Below, in pieces: positions 43,394 through 51,414 of a DNA stretch of 64,000 nt. Below the pieces are notes generated by a model. It saw only the letters and a list, made by a program, of their open reading frames with translations, did no database searches and was not told where the DNA came from. Source of the DNA: Pseudomonadales bacterium (GTDB lineage: Bacteria; Pseudomonadota; Gammaproteobacteria; Pseudomonadales; Ketobacteraceae); contig NZXG01000023.1 of assembly GCA_002701845.1 (NCBI GenBank), positions 1 to 64,000 on the forward strand, given 5' to 3'. How positions within the stretch are numbered: position 1 is the first letter of the stretch; each line of letters opens with the position of its first letter. A program made the position numbers and the translations under genes.

Positions 43394-44638
43394 TCAGAAT
43401 CCATGGGCGCCGTGGCTGCCCAGGCTCATGTTGTATTGCAGTACCCAAAGGTCGTCGCGGTTCTCGCCCCAGTCCCGGTGGTTGTACTGCAGGCGCAGGC
43501 GGGAAAATTCACTATGATTGTATTCCAGCATCACACTACGACGTTCAATAGGCTCGTTACTGCCCAGTTCGGTTTCCTCCAGAAACTCCTCCAGGTCAAT
43601 GCCGTTGCTTTCCAGTACCCGGAAGCGGTTGTCCGCCTCCACACTGCCGTAGCGAACCCCGGTCCGCCAACGGGGATGGAAGCGATACAGCGCCTGCACG
43701 TAGTAGCCATCGTGCTCGCCGTCATACGCGCTGACGATGCTGTTGTCTTCTTCGCTGAAGACCGCATTGGCGGATTCATCCCGTTGCAGATATTCCGCCT
43801 GCAGCACCAGTTGCTGCTGGCGGGCGTTACCGGTGGGCGCCCATTTCCAGACCGCGTCCACCCCCAGGATGTCCACCTCGCCATCCTCCATCACCAGTTC
43901 CGCATGATGTTCCTCTTCCTCGCCGTGGCCGTGTGCGTGGCTCTCGCCGCTGCGCTCATGAAACGCAGTGCGGTAAGCGGAGGCCCCCAGCTGCCAGCTC
44001 TGGTTACGGCCCAGATCACCACCCAGCTTGACGAACAGGGCTTTGCCTTCGTTGCCATCATTTTCGCCACCGGGAAAGGCATCGCCCCGGGTCAGTTCCG
44101 CGCCCAGTTCCAGATACAGATCGGTGGGGGCCAGCCAGCGCAGCTGCAGGCCGTCATCGTAAAGGGTTTTGCCGAACATGGCCTGATACACCAGCGGCGC
44201 ATCGTAGAAAGACCAGCTGTGTTCGTGCTGTTGGTTGAGGTAACCGATCCAGGACAGGAAGCGGCCGAAGCGCACGCTGGCACCCCCGCCCAGCCCCAGG
44301 GTTTCCAGATAGGCTTCCTCCAGCTCCACTTCCGTGGCGCCCTCGTGTTCGTGGAGAGCCAGACTGGCGCTGCCATAAAAGCGATCATCCACGTTGGCGC
44401 TGAGGGTCAGTTCGCTGTGCCCCAGGCTGAAGCCTTTCTCGGGCAGCTCGGCCTCCGGGCCGGCCTGAAACCCGGGTAGTTCCATGGCGTCGTTGTATTC
44501 GGTGTAGCGGCCATCCAGGATCAGGCTGATGGCGGGGTTGAATTCATTACCGCTGATATAGCCGGTTTGGGCTCCAGCCACAGGCGCAACAGCGCAGGCG
44601 GCCAGCGCGCAGGCGCGGGCAGGTGTGAGTTTGAACAT
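43394..44638 (-). CDS. Outer-membrane beta-barrel with His/Glu-rich loop, probably zinc related
   Basis: A 414-residue exported protein. A signal peptide (about 1-23, ending VAGAQ) precedes many amphipathic strands, and the protein ends in an aromatic residue (GAHGF), all typical of outer-membrane barrels. A loop near residues 230-250 is packed with His and Glu (SHAHGHGEEEEHH), with further HEHEG and QQHEHSW segments, suggesting metal capture. It heads a run with the ZnuA-like and ZnuB-like genes and follows the small His-rich exported protein, so zinc uptake across the outer membrane is the best inference. It lacks a plug domain, so is not a TonB-dependent receptor. Confidence 0.75.
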   Translation of the reverse strand: MFKLTPARACALAACAVAPVAGAQTGYISGNEFNPAISLILDGRYTEYNDAMELPGFQAGPEAELPEKGFSLGHSELTLSANVDDRFYGSASLALHEHEGATEVELEEAYLETLGLGGGASVRFGRFLSWIGYLNQQHEHSWSFYDAPLVYQAMFGKTLYDDGLQLRWLAPTDLYLELGAELTRGDAFPGGENDGNEGKALFVKLGGDLGRNQSWQLGASAYRTAFHERSGESHAHGHGEEEEHHAELVMEDGEVDILGVDAVWKWAPTGNARQQQLVLQAEYLQRDESANAVFSEEDNSIVSAYDGEHDGYYVQALYRFHPRWRTGVRYGSVEADNRFRVLESNGIDLEEFLEETELGSNEPIERRSVMLEYNHSEFSRLRLQYNHRDWGENRDDLWVLQYNMSLGSHGAHGF

Positions 44639-44691
44639 ACTCTGTTCCTCAATCCAGATTTACATTGATTCGGTGCTGTCGTTGCTTGGGA

Positions 44692-44979
44692 TCACACCGA
44701 TCGGGGCGGCGCCCGGGCCTGGTATTGAGGTAAACATCTGGCGACATTGCACGAGGGCAACGGCACCGCTTCAAGGTTTACAGGGGGGATGTACTGGGGA
44801 AGCTGAAAGTCTGTGAGCAGCGCAAAGTGATTACCGCTGGCGGCGGCGAAGTTGTCACACTCAATGGTGTGGTCGTGAAACTCGTGGGTGGCGTCATGGG
44901 CGAGCACCAGCACCTGGCTGCATGCCAGCCAGCACAGAAGCAGGAGCCCTATCAACTTGTGAGAGTTGGTAACCGACAT
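44692..44979 (-). CDS. Small His-rich exported protein (zinc chaperone-like, DUF2946-like)
   Basis: A 95-residue protein with a signal peptide (about 1-27, LIGLLLLCWLACSQVLVLA) and a metal-binding-looking stretch HDATHEFHDHTIECDNF directly after it, ending YQARAPPRSV as in DUF2946-type proteins. It resembles small proteins encoded beside zinc ABC transporters and described as zinc chaperones. The open frame reaches 45480, but that region overlaps the ACR3 gene and is not coding; the ATG at 44979 starts the signal peptide. Its ribosome-binding site is weak. It is first in the minus-strand run leading to the barrel and ABC genes. Confidence 0.65.
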   Translation of the reverse strand: MSVTNSHKLIGLLLLCWLACSQVLVLAHDATHEFHDHTIECDNFAAASGNHFALLTDFQLPQYIPPVNLEAVPLPSCNVARCLPQYQARAPPRSV

Positions 44980-45019
44980 GACGCTACCGATAAAGACAAT
45001 TCGGTCGCTGAAGTTACCA

Positions 45020-45037
45020 CAGGGTGCCGGCACCCTG
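45020..45037. promoter_or_regulatory. Perfect 18-bp palindrome upstream of the zinc-acquisition genes
   Basis: The sequence CAGGGTGCCGGCACCCTG reads the same on both strands, in the 134-base gap between the ACR3 stop and the small His-rich protein. It could be an operator for a dimeric repressor or the stem of a transcription stop for ACR3; there is no T-run on the minus strand. It does not match the AT-rich Zur consensus I know. Confidence 0.45.
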
Positions 45038-45113
45038 GCAAGTACTTTATTGTTCGTTAATTGTCTGAGCAGAACTTGATTAGTCATCGCCTGCCAGCTA
45101 ATAACGCCAGGTG

Positions 45114-46136
45114 TCAGGCCGCTACAAACCAGTGCCGGGTACGATTGACCACGTAGACCAGGGACAGCATCACGGGCACCTCCACCAGTACCCCAACCAC
45201 GGTGGCCAGTGCCGCCCCGGAGTGGAGGCCGAACAGCGAGATGGCGACCGCCACCGCCAGCTCGAAAAAGTTGGAGGTACCGATCAGGCAGGCGGGGCCG
45301 GCCACGTTGTGGGGCAGCCTCAACAAGCGGGCGGCGCCGTAGCCTAAGGCGAAAATGCCATAGGTCTGGATCAGTAACGGGATCGCAATCAGCAGAATCG
45401 CCTGCGGCTGATTCAAAATGGTGGTGGCCTGAAAGCCGAATAACAGTACCACGGTGCCCAGCAAGCCAATCACTGACCATGGCTTCAGGGTGTGCAGAAA
45501 CGCGGTCAGGCGGGCGTCGTTACCGCTGGCTTCCAGGCGATGGCGGGTGACCACGCCGGCAATCAGTGGCAGCACCACATAAAGCATTACCGATAGCAGC
45601 AGGGTTTCCCAGGGCACGGTAATATCGGTGACACCCAATAAAAACGCGGCGATAGGCGCAAAGGCGAAGATCATAATGATATCGTTCACCGATACCTGCA
45701 CTAAGGTGTAATTGGGATCGCCCTTGGTGAGCTGGCTCCAGACAAACACCATGGCGGTACAAGGCGCGACGCCCAGCAGGATCATACCTGCGATGTACTC
45801 GTTCGCGCTTTGCGGGTCCACCATGTCCGCAAAAACGAATTTGAAGAACAACCAGCCCAAGGCGGCCATGGTAAAGGGTTTGATCAACCAGTTGAGCACT
45901 AAGGTGAGCAGCAGTCCTTTGGGTTTTTTACCCACATTTTTGATGACGCTGAAGTCAATCTGCACCATCATGGGGTAGATCATTATCCAGATCAGTACCG
46001 CCACCACCAGATTCACATGGGCCCATTCCAGCGACGCAATGAAAGCGAATTGGGCAGGAAACACAGTCCCCAAGGCGACGCCGGCGGCAATACTGAGTGC
46101 CACCCAGACCGACAGGTAACGTTCAAAAATCCCCAT
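45114..46136 (-). CDS. ACR3-family arsenite efflux transporter
   Basis: A 340-residue inner-membrane protein with ten hydrophobic segments of the ACR3/BART superfamily. The conserved cysteine needed for arsenite transport lies in [13 protein letters not shown]. Other family blocks are [20 protein letters not shown] and [22 protein letters not shown]. It exports As(III) (and perhaps antimonite) using the proton gradient. No arsR or arsC is adjacent, which is unusual for resistance loci. A TTG at 46154 opens the frame, but the ATG at 46136 with GAGGGGG upstream matches the family start MGIFERYL. Confidence 0.9.
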   Translation of the reverse strand: MGIFERYLSVWVALSIAAGVALGTVFPAQFAFIASLEWAHVNLVVAVLIWIMIYPMMVQIDFSVIKNVGKKPKGLLLTLVLNWLIKPFTMAALGWLFFKFVFADMVDPQSANEYIAGMILLGVAPCTAMVFVWSQLTKGDPNYTLVQVSVNDIIMIFAFAPIAAFLLGVTDITVPWETLLLSVMLYVVLPLIAGVVTRHRLEASGNDARLTAFLHTLKPWSVIGLLGTVVLLFGFQATTILNQPQAILLIAIPLLIQTYGIFALGYGAARLLRLPHNVAGPACLIGTSNFFELAVAVAISLFGLHSGAALATVVGVLVEVPVMLSLVYVVNRTRHWFVAA

Positions 46137-46192
46137 GTGACAGGGCCCCCTCAATTCTCGGATTTGCGCATGCCCCCAGGCAAGACTGCAGA

Positions 46193-46969
46193 CTACCCCT
46201 GGCTTCCTTCGCTCTCTTCCCGCGAGCGGGCTTTACTCTGGAACAGGCGCCCAAACAGCAAGCCGATTTCAAACAGCAGCCACATGGGCAGGGCCAGCAT
46301 GGACTGGGAAAAAGGGTCCGGGGGGGTCAGCAGCATGCCGAACACAAAACAGAACAGAATCACGTAGGGACGCTTGGCGCTCAGGTCTTTGACGGTGGTA
46401 ACGCCGGACACGATCAGGATCAGGGTGGCGATGGGAATCTCGAACGCCATGCCAAAGGCAAGAAACAGCTTGAGGGCGATGCTCAGGTACTGGGCAATGT
46501 CCGGAGTGACGGTGACGTTTTCCGGACTGGCCATGACAAAGAAGTTCATCACCAGGGGAAAGATGACAAAGTGGGCGAAGGCGATACCGGCATAGAACAA
46601 CAGTACGCTAAGGATCACCAGGGGCAGGGCGTATTTGCGTTCGTGATCGTAGAGCCCGGGGGCAATAAAGCGCCACAGTTGCCCCAGCACCACGGGCATG
46701 GCCAGAAAGAAGGCCACCACCAGGGTCAGCTTGAACGGCGCAAAGAAAGTGGAGGTGACGTCGGTGGCGATCATGCTGGTGCCTTCCGGCAGTTGATCGC
46801 GGATGGGTTTGGCCACCAGTTCGTAGATATCGTTGGCGAAGTAAATCAGCCCCAGAAAGATTACCAGGATCGCCAGCAGGGACTTCATGATGCGATCCCG
46901 CAATTCCACCAGATGGCCGATCAGGGTCAGGTTGGCGGCCGGGTCTACGGCCTTTTTCTGTTTGCTCAT
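46193..46969 (-). CDS. tatC: Twin-arginine translocase subunit TatC
   Basis: A 258-residue inner-membrane protein with six membrane segments that binds twin-arginine signal peptides. Landmarks are [15 protein letters not shown] at the cytoplasmic N-terminus, [16 protein letters not shown], and the [14 protein letters not shown] segment with the functional glutamate. The start overlaps the tatB stop by 4 bases (ATGA). Its C-terminus is short and charged ([13 protein letters not shown]). Last gene of hisE-tatABC. Confidence 0.95.
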   Translation of the reverse strand: MSKQKKAVDPAANLTLIGHLVELRDRIMKSLLAILVIFLGLIYFANDIYELVAKPIRDQLPEGTSMIATDVTSTFFAPFKLTLVVAFFLAMPVVLGQLWRFIAPGLYDHERKYALPLVILSVLLFYAGIAFAHFVIFPLVMNFFVMASPENVTVTPDIAQYLSIALKLFLAFGMAFEIPIATLILIVSGVTTVKDLSAKRPYVILFCFVFGMLLTPPDPFSQSMLALPMWLLFEIGLLFGRLFQSKARSREESEGSQG

Positions 46970-47469
46970 GCTTTTTTCGATTCGTCGTCTGCGGCGGGGG
47001 CCGGTTCCGGAAAGGGTTCCGGTTCGTTTTCCGGGCTGGGGGGATTGTGGCGGGTGTCGGGGTCATCGTCCGGGTCCGGCGTTGGGCCAGCCTGGGTCAG
47101 GCCGCCGTCGATGCGGTTTTCCTCTGGTTGCAATTCGGGGCGGGGTTGAGACTCGGACTGGGGCCGGGGCTTGACCTTGGACTTCGACGCCTGGCCCTGG
47201 CTGTCGGCCTCCACATCCTGCCGCAGTTGCTGCAGCGCCTGCCGGGTTTCCTCCAGGCCGGCGTCATCCATCTGCTGTTTAATGCGCTGCTGGGTTTCGT
47301 GCAGGTTCACTTCCCGCTCGAATTCCTCCCGCACGCTGGCCACCGCCCGCCGGATTCTGCCCATGTAGGCCCCGGTCATGCGGATGGCGTGGGGCAACCG
47401 CTCGGGGCCCAGCACCAGCAGGCCCACCACGCTCAACACCACCAGCTCAAAGAAGCCTATATCGAACAT
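46966..47469 (-). CDS. tatB: Twin-arginine translocase subunit TatB
   Basis: A 167-residue protein with an N-terminal membrane helix (MFDIGFFELVVLSVVGLLVLGPERLP), then an amphipathic helix and a long polar tail rich in Pro, Glu, Gln and Asp. The LGPERLP hinge is diagnostic of TatB, which forms the signal-peptide receptor with TatC. It follows tatA by 18 bases and overlaps tatC. Confidence 0.95.
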   Translation of the reverse strand: MFDIGFFELVVLSVVGLLVLGPERLPHAIRMTGAYMGRIRRAVASVREEFEREVNLHETQQRIKQQMDDAGLEETRQALQQLRQDVEADSQGQASKSKVKPRPQSESQPRPELQPEENRIDGGLTQAGPTPDPDDDPDTRHNPPSPENEPEPFPEPAPAADDESKKA

Positions 47470-47487
47470 CCGTCAGCTCCGGAACGC

Positions 47488-47724
47488 TCAGGCCTGGTCT
47501 TTCTTTTTCTCGGCGGTGGCGTCGATCACGTCACCCTCTTTTTTTTCCTCGTTCAGCTTGGCCTGCTCGGCCTTTTTGTCTTCCTCGCTCATGGCTTTCT
47601 TGAAGCCCTTGATGGCGCCGCCCAGGTCACCGCCCAGATTGCGCAGACGTTTGCCGCCGAAGATCAACAGCACGATGGCCAGAACGATCAGTAATTGCCA
47701 GATTCCAATACCACCAAAACCCAT
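47488..47724 (-). CDS. tatA: Twin-arginine translocase subunit TatA
   Basis: A 78-residue pore subunit: short membrane helix ([22 protein letters not shown]), the [24 protein letters not shown] hinge and amphipathic helix, and an acidic/lysine-rich tail. It oligomerises to carry folded proteins across the inner membrane. GGGAGTAACCCC precedes the ATG, and it starts 15 bases after hisE. Confidence 0.95.
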   Translation of the reverse strand: MGFGGIGIWQLLIVLAIVLLIFGGKRLRNLGGDLGGAIKGFKKAMSEEDKKAEQAKLNEEKKEGDVIDATAEKKKDQA

Positions 47725-47739
47725 GGGGTTACTCCCGTA

Positions 47740-48069
47740 TTACTTGTTGCGATTGGCTTTCTCCACCAGCCCGGATAAATCAAAGCGGCGTTCCAGCTCG
47801 GTTAAGACCTCAGCCGAGGACAAATCCAGCTTGTGCAGCATCACCAGGGTGTGAAACCACAGATCCGCGGTTTCACTGATCAGCTCGGCGTGTTGCTGAC
47901 TGCGCTCGGCATCTTTGGCCGCCAGCAGCGTTTCGGTGGCTTCCTCGCCCACTTTTTCCAGGATCTTGTTGAGACCCTTGTGGTAAAGGCTGGCCACGTA
48001 GGATGAGTCGGGCTGGGCCTGCTTGCGTTCGGAGAGCACTTTGTCCAGTGCGGCTAATATGTCATTCAT
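47740..48069 (-). CDS. hisE: Phosphoribosyl-ATP pyrophosphatase
   Basis: A 109-residue MazG-fold HisE, hydrolysing phosphoribosyl-ATP to phosphoribosyl-AMP, the second step of histidine synthesis. Conserved blocks are [32 protein letters not shown] and [16 protein letters not shown]. hisI, which usually precedes hisE in this gene order in pseudomonads, is missing here. The ATG has no ribosome-binding site, but a perfect TATAAT ends six bases before it, suggesting a leaderless message. Confidence 0.94.
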   Translation of the reverse strand: MNDILAALDKVLSERKQAQPDSSYVASLYHKGLNKILEKVGEEATETLLAAKDAERSQQHAELISETADLWFHTLVMLHKLDLSSAEVLTELERRFDLSGLVEKANRNK

Positions 48070-48080
48070 AAAACATTATA
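48070..48080 (-). promoter_or_regulatory. -10 element directly before hisE
   Basis: On the minus strand a perfect TATAAT (48080 down to 48075) is followed by GTTTT and then the hisE ATG. Transcription would begin at or within a base or two of the start codon. The -35 region is weak: TTGCAC lies 19 bases upstream. Confidence 0.45.
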
Positions 48081-48149
48081 TGAGATCTATGTGACAGACG
48101 TGCAACCTGTGCTCCATCTGATGAAAAAATATCAATGCCCGACTTAATA

Positions 48150-49805
48150 TCAATCCCGGCGCGGGCTGCGCAACCGGCTGAGCAGCAGGCCCAGGCCGAT
48201 GCCGCCGACGATCCAGGCGCCGGCGGGAGTCTGGCTCCAGTCCGGCACCCATTGCGGCTGCACCGCCCACAGCAGCCCCAGCCCTAAGCCGATAAGGCCC
48301 AGCAGGGTCAGCGCGCGATCCCGCCGCCGCAGCCGCAACTGGCGTTCCTCCACCTGTTGCAGCAGAGCCTGCTGATTCTTGCTCAGTGTACGCATTTCCT
48401 GCAGCGCATCCCATGCCAATTTGGGGATATGGGGAATTTGTTCGATCAGGGCCGGGCCGTTGCGCTTGATGGTCTGCATGATGGCGCCGGGGCCGATCTG
48501 ATCCCGCAGCCATTGTTCCAGCAGGGGCCGGCCGATGGCCCAGATATCCAGCTCCGGATACAGCCGCCGCCCCAGACCCTCCACATGGATCAGGGTTTTC
48601 TCCAGCAGCACAAACTGGGGCAGGGCCTGCATCTCGAAGCGGCGGGCGGTCTGGAACAGGCGAATCAGTATGGGGCCGAATTCGATCTCGTGCAGGGGCC
48701 GCTCCAGCACCGGTTCCAGCACCGTGCGCAGGGCGTTCTGGAATTCGTGAATGCGGGTATGGGGGGGCACCCAGCCGGCCTCCACCATCAGCAGGGCGAT
48801 CTGCTCGTAATCCTTGTCCAGCAGCGCCATCAGCTGACGCGCCAGCAGAAAGCGTTCGGCTTTGCTGAGAGTGCCCACAATGGCGCAGTCCAGGGACAGA
48901 TACCGGGGGTTGTCGGGATCCCGGATATCCACCATCACATTGCCGGGATGCATATCGGCATGGAAGAAATTGTCCCGGAACACTTGGGTGAAAAAGATTT
49001 CCACTCCCAGCTCCGACAGGTATTCCAGGTTGACCCCGGCGGCCTGCATGCTGTGAATATCCGACACCGGCACCCCGTACACCCGCTCCATGGTGAGCAC
49101 TTTATTGGTGCTCAGCTGCCAGTGGATTTCCGGGACATACAGCAGACCTGAGCCGGCGAAATTACGGCGGAACTGGGCGCCGTTGGCGGCTTCCTGCCCC
49201 AGATCCAGCTCCCCCAGCAGAATATGGCGGTAATCGGTGACCACCTGCACCGGGTGAAAGCGGCGGGTTTCCGGCACCAGCCGCTGCAGCCAGCGGGCGC
49301 CGGTGAGCAGCAGGTCCAGATCCCGGGCCACCACCCGCTCGATGCCGGGGCGAATCACTTTCACCACGATTTCCCGGCCGTCGGGGAGGGTGCCGGCGTG
49401 GACCTGGGCCACGGAGGCGGAGGCCAGGGGCTTGCGCTCCAGGGTACCGAACAGGCGGGCCACCGGAGCTTTCAGTTCCCGTTCGATGATGTCGAAGGCG
49501 GCCTGTTCAGAGAACGGCGGCACGTTGTCCTGCAGGTTGGACAGGTCCTCAATGGCTGTTTCCGGCAGCAGATCATGGCGGGTGGACAGCAGCTGACCGA
49601 ATTTGATAAATACCGGCCCCAGTTGCTCCATGGCCAGCCGGGCCCGGGCCCAGGGGTGCGCGTCGGTGCTGGCGCCCCAGGCGGCGGGATGCAGGCGGAT
49701 AAGCAGTTTGAGCAGGCGACCGGCGGCATGGTCCGGCAGCAGCTGGTCCAGCCGGTAGCGGGCCAGCACAGTGTAAATGGTAAGCAGTCGGGCCAGGCGT
49801 CTCAA
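48150..49805 (-). CDS. ubiB: UbiB, ubiquinone biosynthesis accessory kinase-like protein
   Basis: A 551-residue atypical kinase of the ABC1/ADCK family required for ubiquinone synthesis. It shows the KxGQ motif (VFIKFGQLLSTR, about 67-78), the alanine-rich loop LASASVAQVHAG that replaces the kinase glycine loop, DNFFHADMHPGNVMVD and the metal-binding LDCAIVG. Two C-terminal membrane segments (TLLGLIGLGLGLLWAVQ and GAWIVGGIGLGLLLSRL) anchor it to the inner membrane. The start is a TTG overlapping the ubiJ stop. It forms an operon ubiE-ubiJ-ubiB. Confidence 0.93.
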   Translation of the reverse strand: MRRLARLLTIYTVLARYRLDQLLPDHAAGRLLKLLIRLHPAAWGASTDAHPWARARLAMEQLGPVFIKFGQLLSTRHDLLPETAIEDLSNLQDNVPPFSEQAAFDIIERELKAPVARLFGTLERKPLASASVAQVHAGTLPDGREIVVKVIRPGIERVVARDLDLLLTGARWLQRLVPETRRFHPVQVVTDYRHILLGELDLGQEAANGAQFRRNFAGSGLLYVPEIHWQLSTNKVLTMERVYGVPVSDIHSMQAAGVNLEYLSELGVEIFFTQVFRDNFFHADMHPGNVMVDIRDPDNPRYLSLDCAIVGTLSKAERFLLARQLMALLDKDYEQIALLMVEAGWVPPHTRIHEFQNALRTVLEPVLERPLHEIEFGPILIRLFQTARRFEMQALPQFVLLEKTLIHVEGLGRRLYPELDIWAIGRPLLEQWLRDQIGPGAIMQTIKRNGPALIEQIPHIPKLAWDALQEMRTLSKNQQALLQQVEERQLRLRRRDRALTLLGLIGLGLGLLWAVQPQWVPDWSQTPAGAWIVGGIGLGLLLSRLRSPRRD

Positions 49806-50464
49806 GATTCAGACTCAGTTTGCTCAGCGGGTGGTTGCAGGCGGCGTTGTAGCCGTTGCAGTCTGGCCTGCAGACGGTCGGTATCCTGCCGCAGGCGGTT
49901 CACCTCGCCTTCGAACGTGTCCAGGCGGCGGGGGGTGAGGACCCATTCCACTTCTTCCCCCAGCCAGTGGCGGGATTGCCGCACCAGGGTGCGGGTGGTG
50001 GTGCGGAACCAGTCCCAGCCGGCCCGGGCCACGCCGCTGAACTGGTGCGCCGCCACGTCGCCGATCAGGTCCCCCAGGGCGGTTTCCAGATCCAGGTCCA
50101 GCTCCTGCAGAATTTTCATAAACTGACTGGCCAGCTGCTGATCGCCCTCGATTTCGATGCCCGCCTGCATCAACTCGCCAATGCCCACCTCCCGGGCGGG
50201 CAGTTGCCGCAACAGGCCCAGGGCGGGCCCGCGGATGGTGACGTCGGCGGGCTCCTCCCAGTGGCTGCGAAACCCCAGAGTGCGGCGTTCCACCTGAATC
50301 AGCAGGCGCAGGGGCGGGCGCTGCAGCTCCAGGGCCAGAGTGCGGCCCTGCAGGGGGCGCAGTTGCAGGCGGGTGAGGGGAGCATAGCGCAGGGCGCGGT
50401 TGGCGGCCCGTTCCAGTTGCTCGGTCACCAGCACCGGCAGCAGGGAGCGTTGCGGTTCCGTCAT
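49802..50464 (-). CDS. ubiJ: UbiJ, SCP2-domain ubiquinone biosynthesis accessory factor
   Basis: A 220-residue protein with an SCP2 lipid-binding domain at about 25-130 (LELQRPPLRLLIQVERRTLGFRSHWEEPADVTIRGPALGLLRQL, VGIGELMQAGIEIEGDQQLASQFMKILQELDLDLE) followed by a C-terminal coiled coil (EGEVNRLRQDTDRLQARLQRLQRRLQ). UbiJ binds ubiquinone intermediates and organises the cytosolic Ubi complex with UbiK. Starts within the ubiE stop (ATGA) and overlaps ubiB by 4 bases. Confidence 0.9.
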   Translation of the reverse strand: MTEPQRSLLPVLVTEQLERAANRALRYAPLTRLQLRPLQGRTLALELQRPPLRLLIQVERRTLGFRSHWEEPADVTIRGPALGLLRQLPAREVGIGELMQAGIEIEGDQQLASQFMKILQELDLDLETALGDLIGDVAAHQFSGVARAGWDWFRTTTRTLVRQSRHWLGEEVEWVLTPRRLDTFEGEVNRLRQDTDRLQARLQRLQRRLQPPAEQTESES

Positions 50465-51213
50465 CAGTATTTGAATCCCCGGTGCAGCGCCACGATGCCG
50501 CCGGTGAGGTTGTGGTAATCCACCCGCTCCAGGCCGGCTTTGCGCATCATGTGTTTCAGCGTGCGCTGATCCGGGTGCATGCGGATGGATTCCGCCAGAT
50601 AGCGGTAACTGTCCGCATCATTGGCCACCAGTTTCCCCAGCAGCGGCAGCACACTGAAGGAGTAGCGGTCATAGACCCGCTCGAAAGCGGGGTTCACCGG
50701 CTTGGAAAACTCCAGCACCAGCAACCGGCCGCCGGGTTTCAGCACCCGGGTCATGGATTCCAGGGCCTTTTGCTTGTCGGTGACATTGCGCAGGCCGAAG
50801 GCGATAGTGATGCAGTCAAAGCTGTTATCGGCAAACGGCAGGCATTCGGCATTGGCCTGTACGTATTCGATATTGCTGGCGTAGCCGTGGTCCAGCAGCT
50901 TGTCCCGCCCCACGTTGAGCATGGCGGCGTTGATATCGGACAGGATCACCCGGCCCTCATCCCCCACAATGCGGGAAAACTTCATGGTCAGGTCACCGGT
51001 GCCACCGGCCAGGTCCAGAATGCTGTGTCCCGGGCGCACGCCGCTCATCTCGATGGTGTAACGCTTCCACAGCCGGTGGATGCCCATGGACATCAGGTCG
51101 TTCATCAGGTCGTACTTGCCGGCGACCGAGCTGAACACGTCGCCCACGTACTTCTGTTTTTCCCTGAGGGGCACGGTGCGGTAACCGAAGTGGGTGGTTT
51201 TTTCGTTGGACAT
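50464..51213 (-). CDS. ubiE: UbiE C-methyltransferase for ubiquinone/menaquinone
   Basis: A 249-residue SAM-dependent methyltransferase. It begins with the [31 protein letters not shown] block and has SAM motif I ([12 protein letters not shown]), [16 protein letters not shown], and the C-terminal [15 protein letters not shown]. It methylates 2-polyprenyl-6-methoxy-1,4-benzoquinol. The ATG is preceded by GGAGG. First gene of ubiE-ubiJ-ubiB. Confidence 0.96.
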   Translation of the reverse strand: MSNEKTTHFGYRTVPLREKQKYVGDVFSSVAGKYDLMNDLMSMGIHRLWKRYTIEMSGVRPGHSILDLAGGTGDLTMKFSRIVGDEGRVILSDINAAMLNVGRDKLLDHGYASNIEYVQANAECLPFADNSFDCITIAFGLRNVTDKQKALESMTRVLKPGGRLLVLEFSKPVNPAFERVYDRYSFSVLPLLGKLVANDADSYRYLAESIRMHPDQRTLKHMMRKAGLERVDYHNLTGGIVALHRGFKY

Positions 51214-51414
51214 CAGGGGCCTCCAGGTGCGGGGGCTATCTTCGCGGATTCAGCGCCGGGACGCAAGACTGGGGCCGGCGGGGAGACCGAACCCCGGAGC
51301 CCGAGGATACAGAGTGTCACTAATCGTGACCGGATATACCATGGAAAATCCCCCCACATTCGTTATAGTGGCACATAACCGGCATTGACAGGACAATAAC
51401 AACGAGTGCGCGGC

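Noticed and set aside
44980-45113. Zur box upstream of the zinc genes
   Set aside because: No AT-rich dyad of the known Zur type could be found by eye; only the GC-rich palindrome is there.
44692-45480. 262-codon reading of the small His-rich protein gene
   Set aside because: The extra N-terminal part overlaps the ACR3 coding region antiparallel in frame content and shows no domain; the signal peptide starts at 44979.
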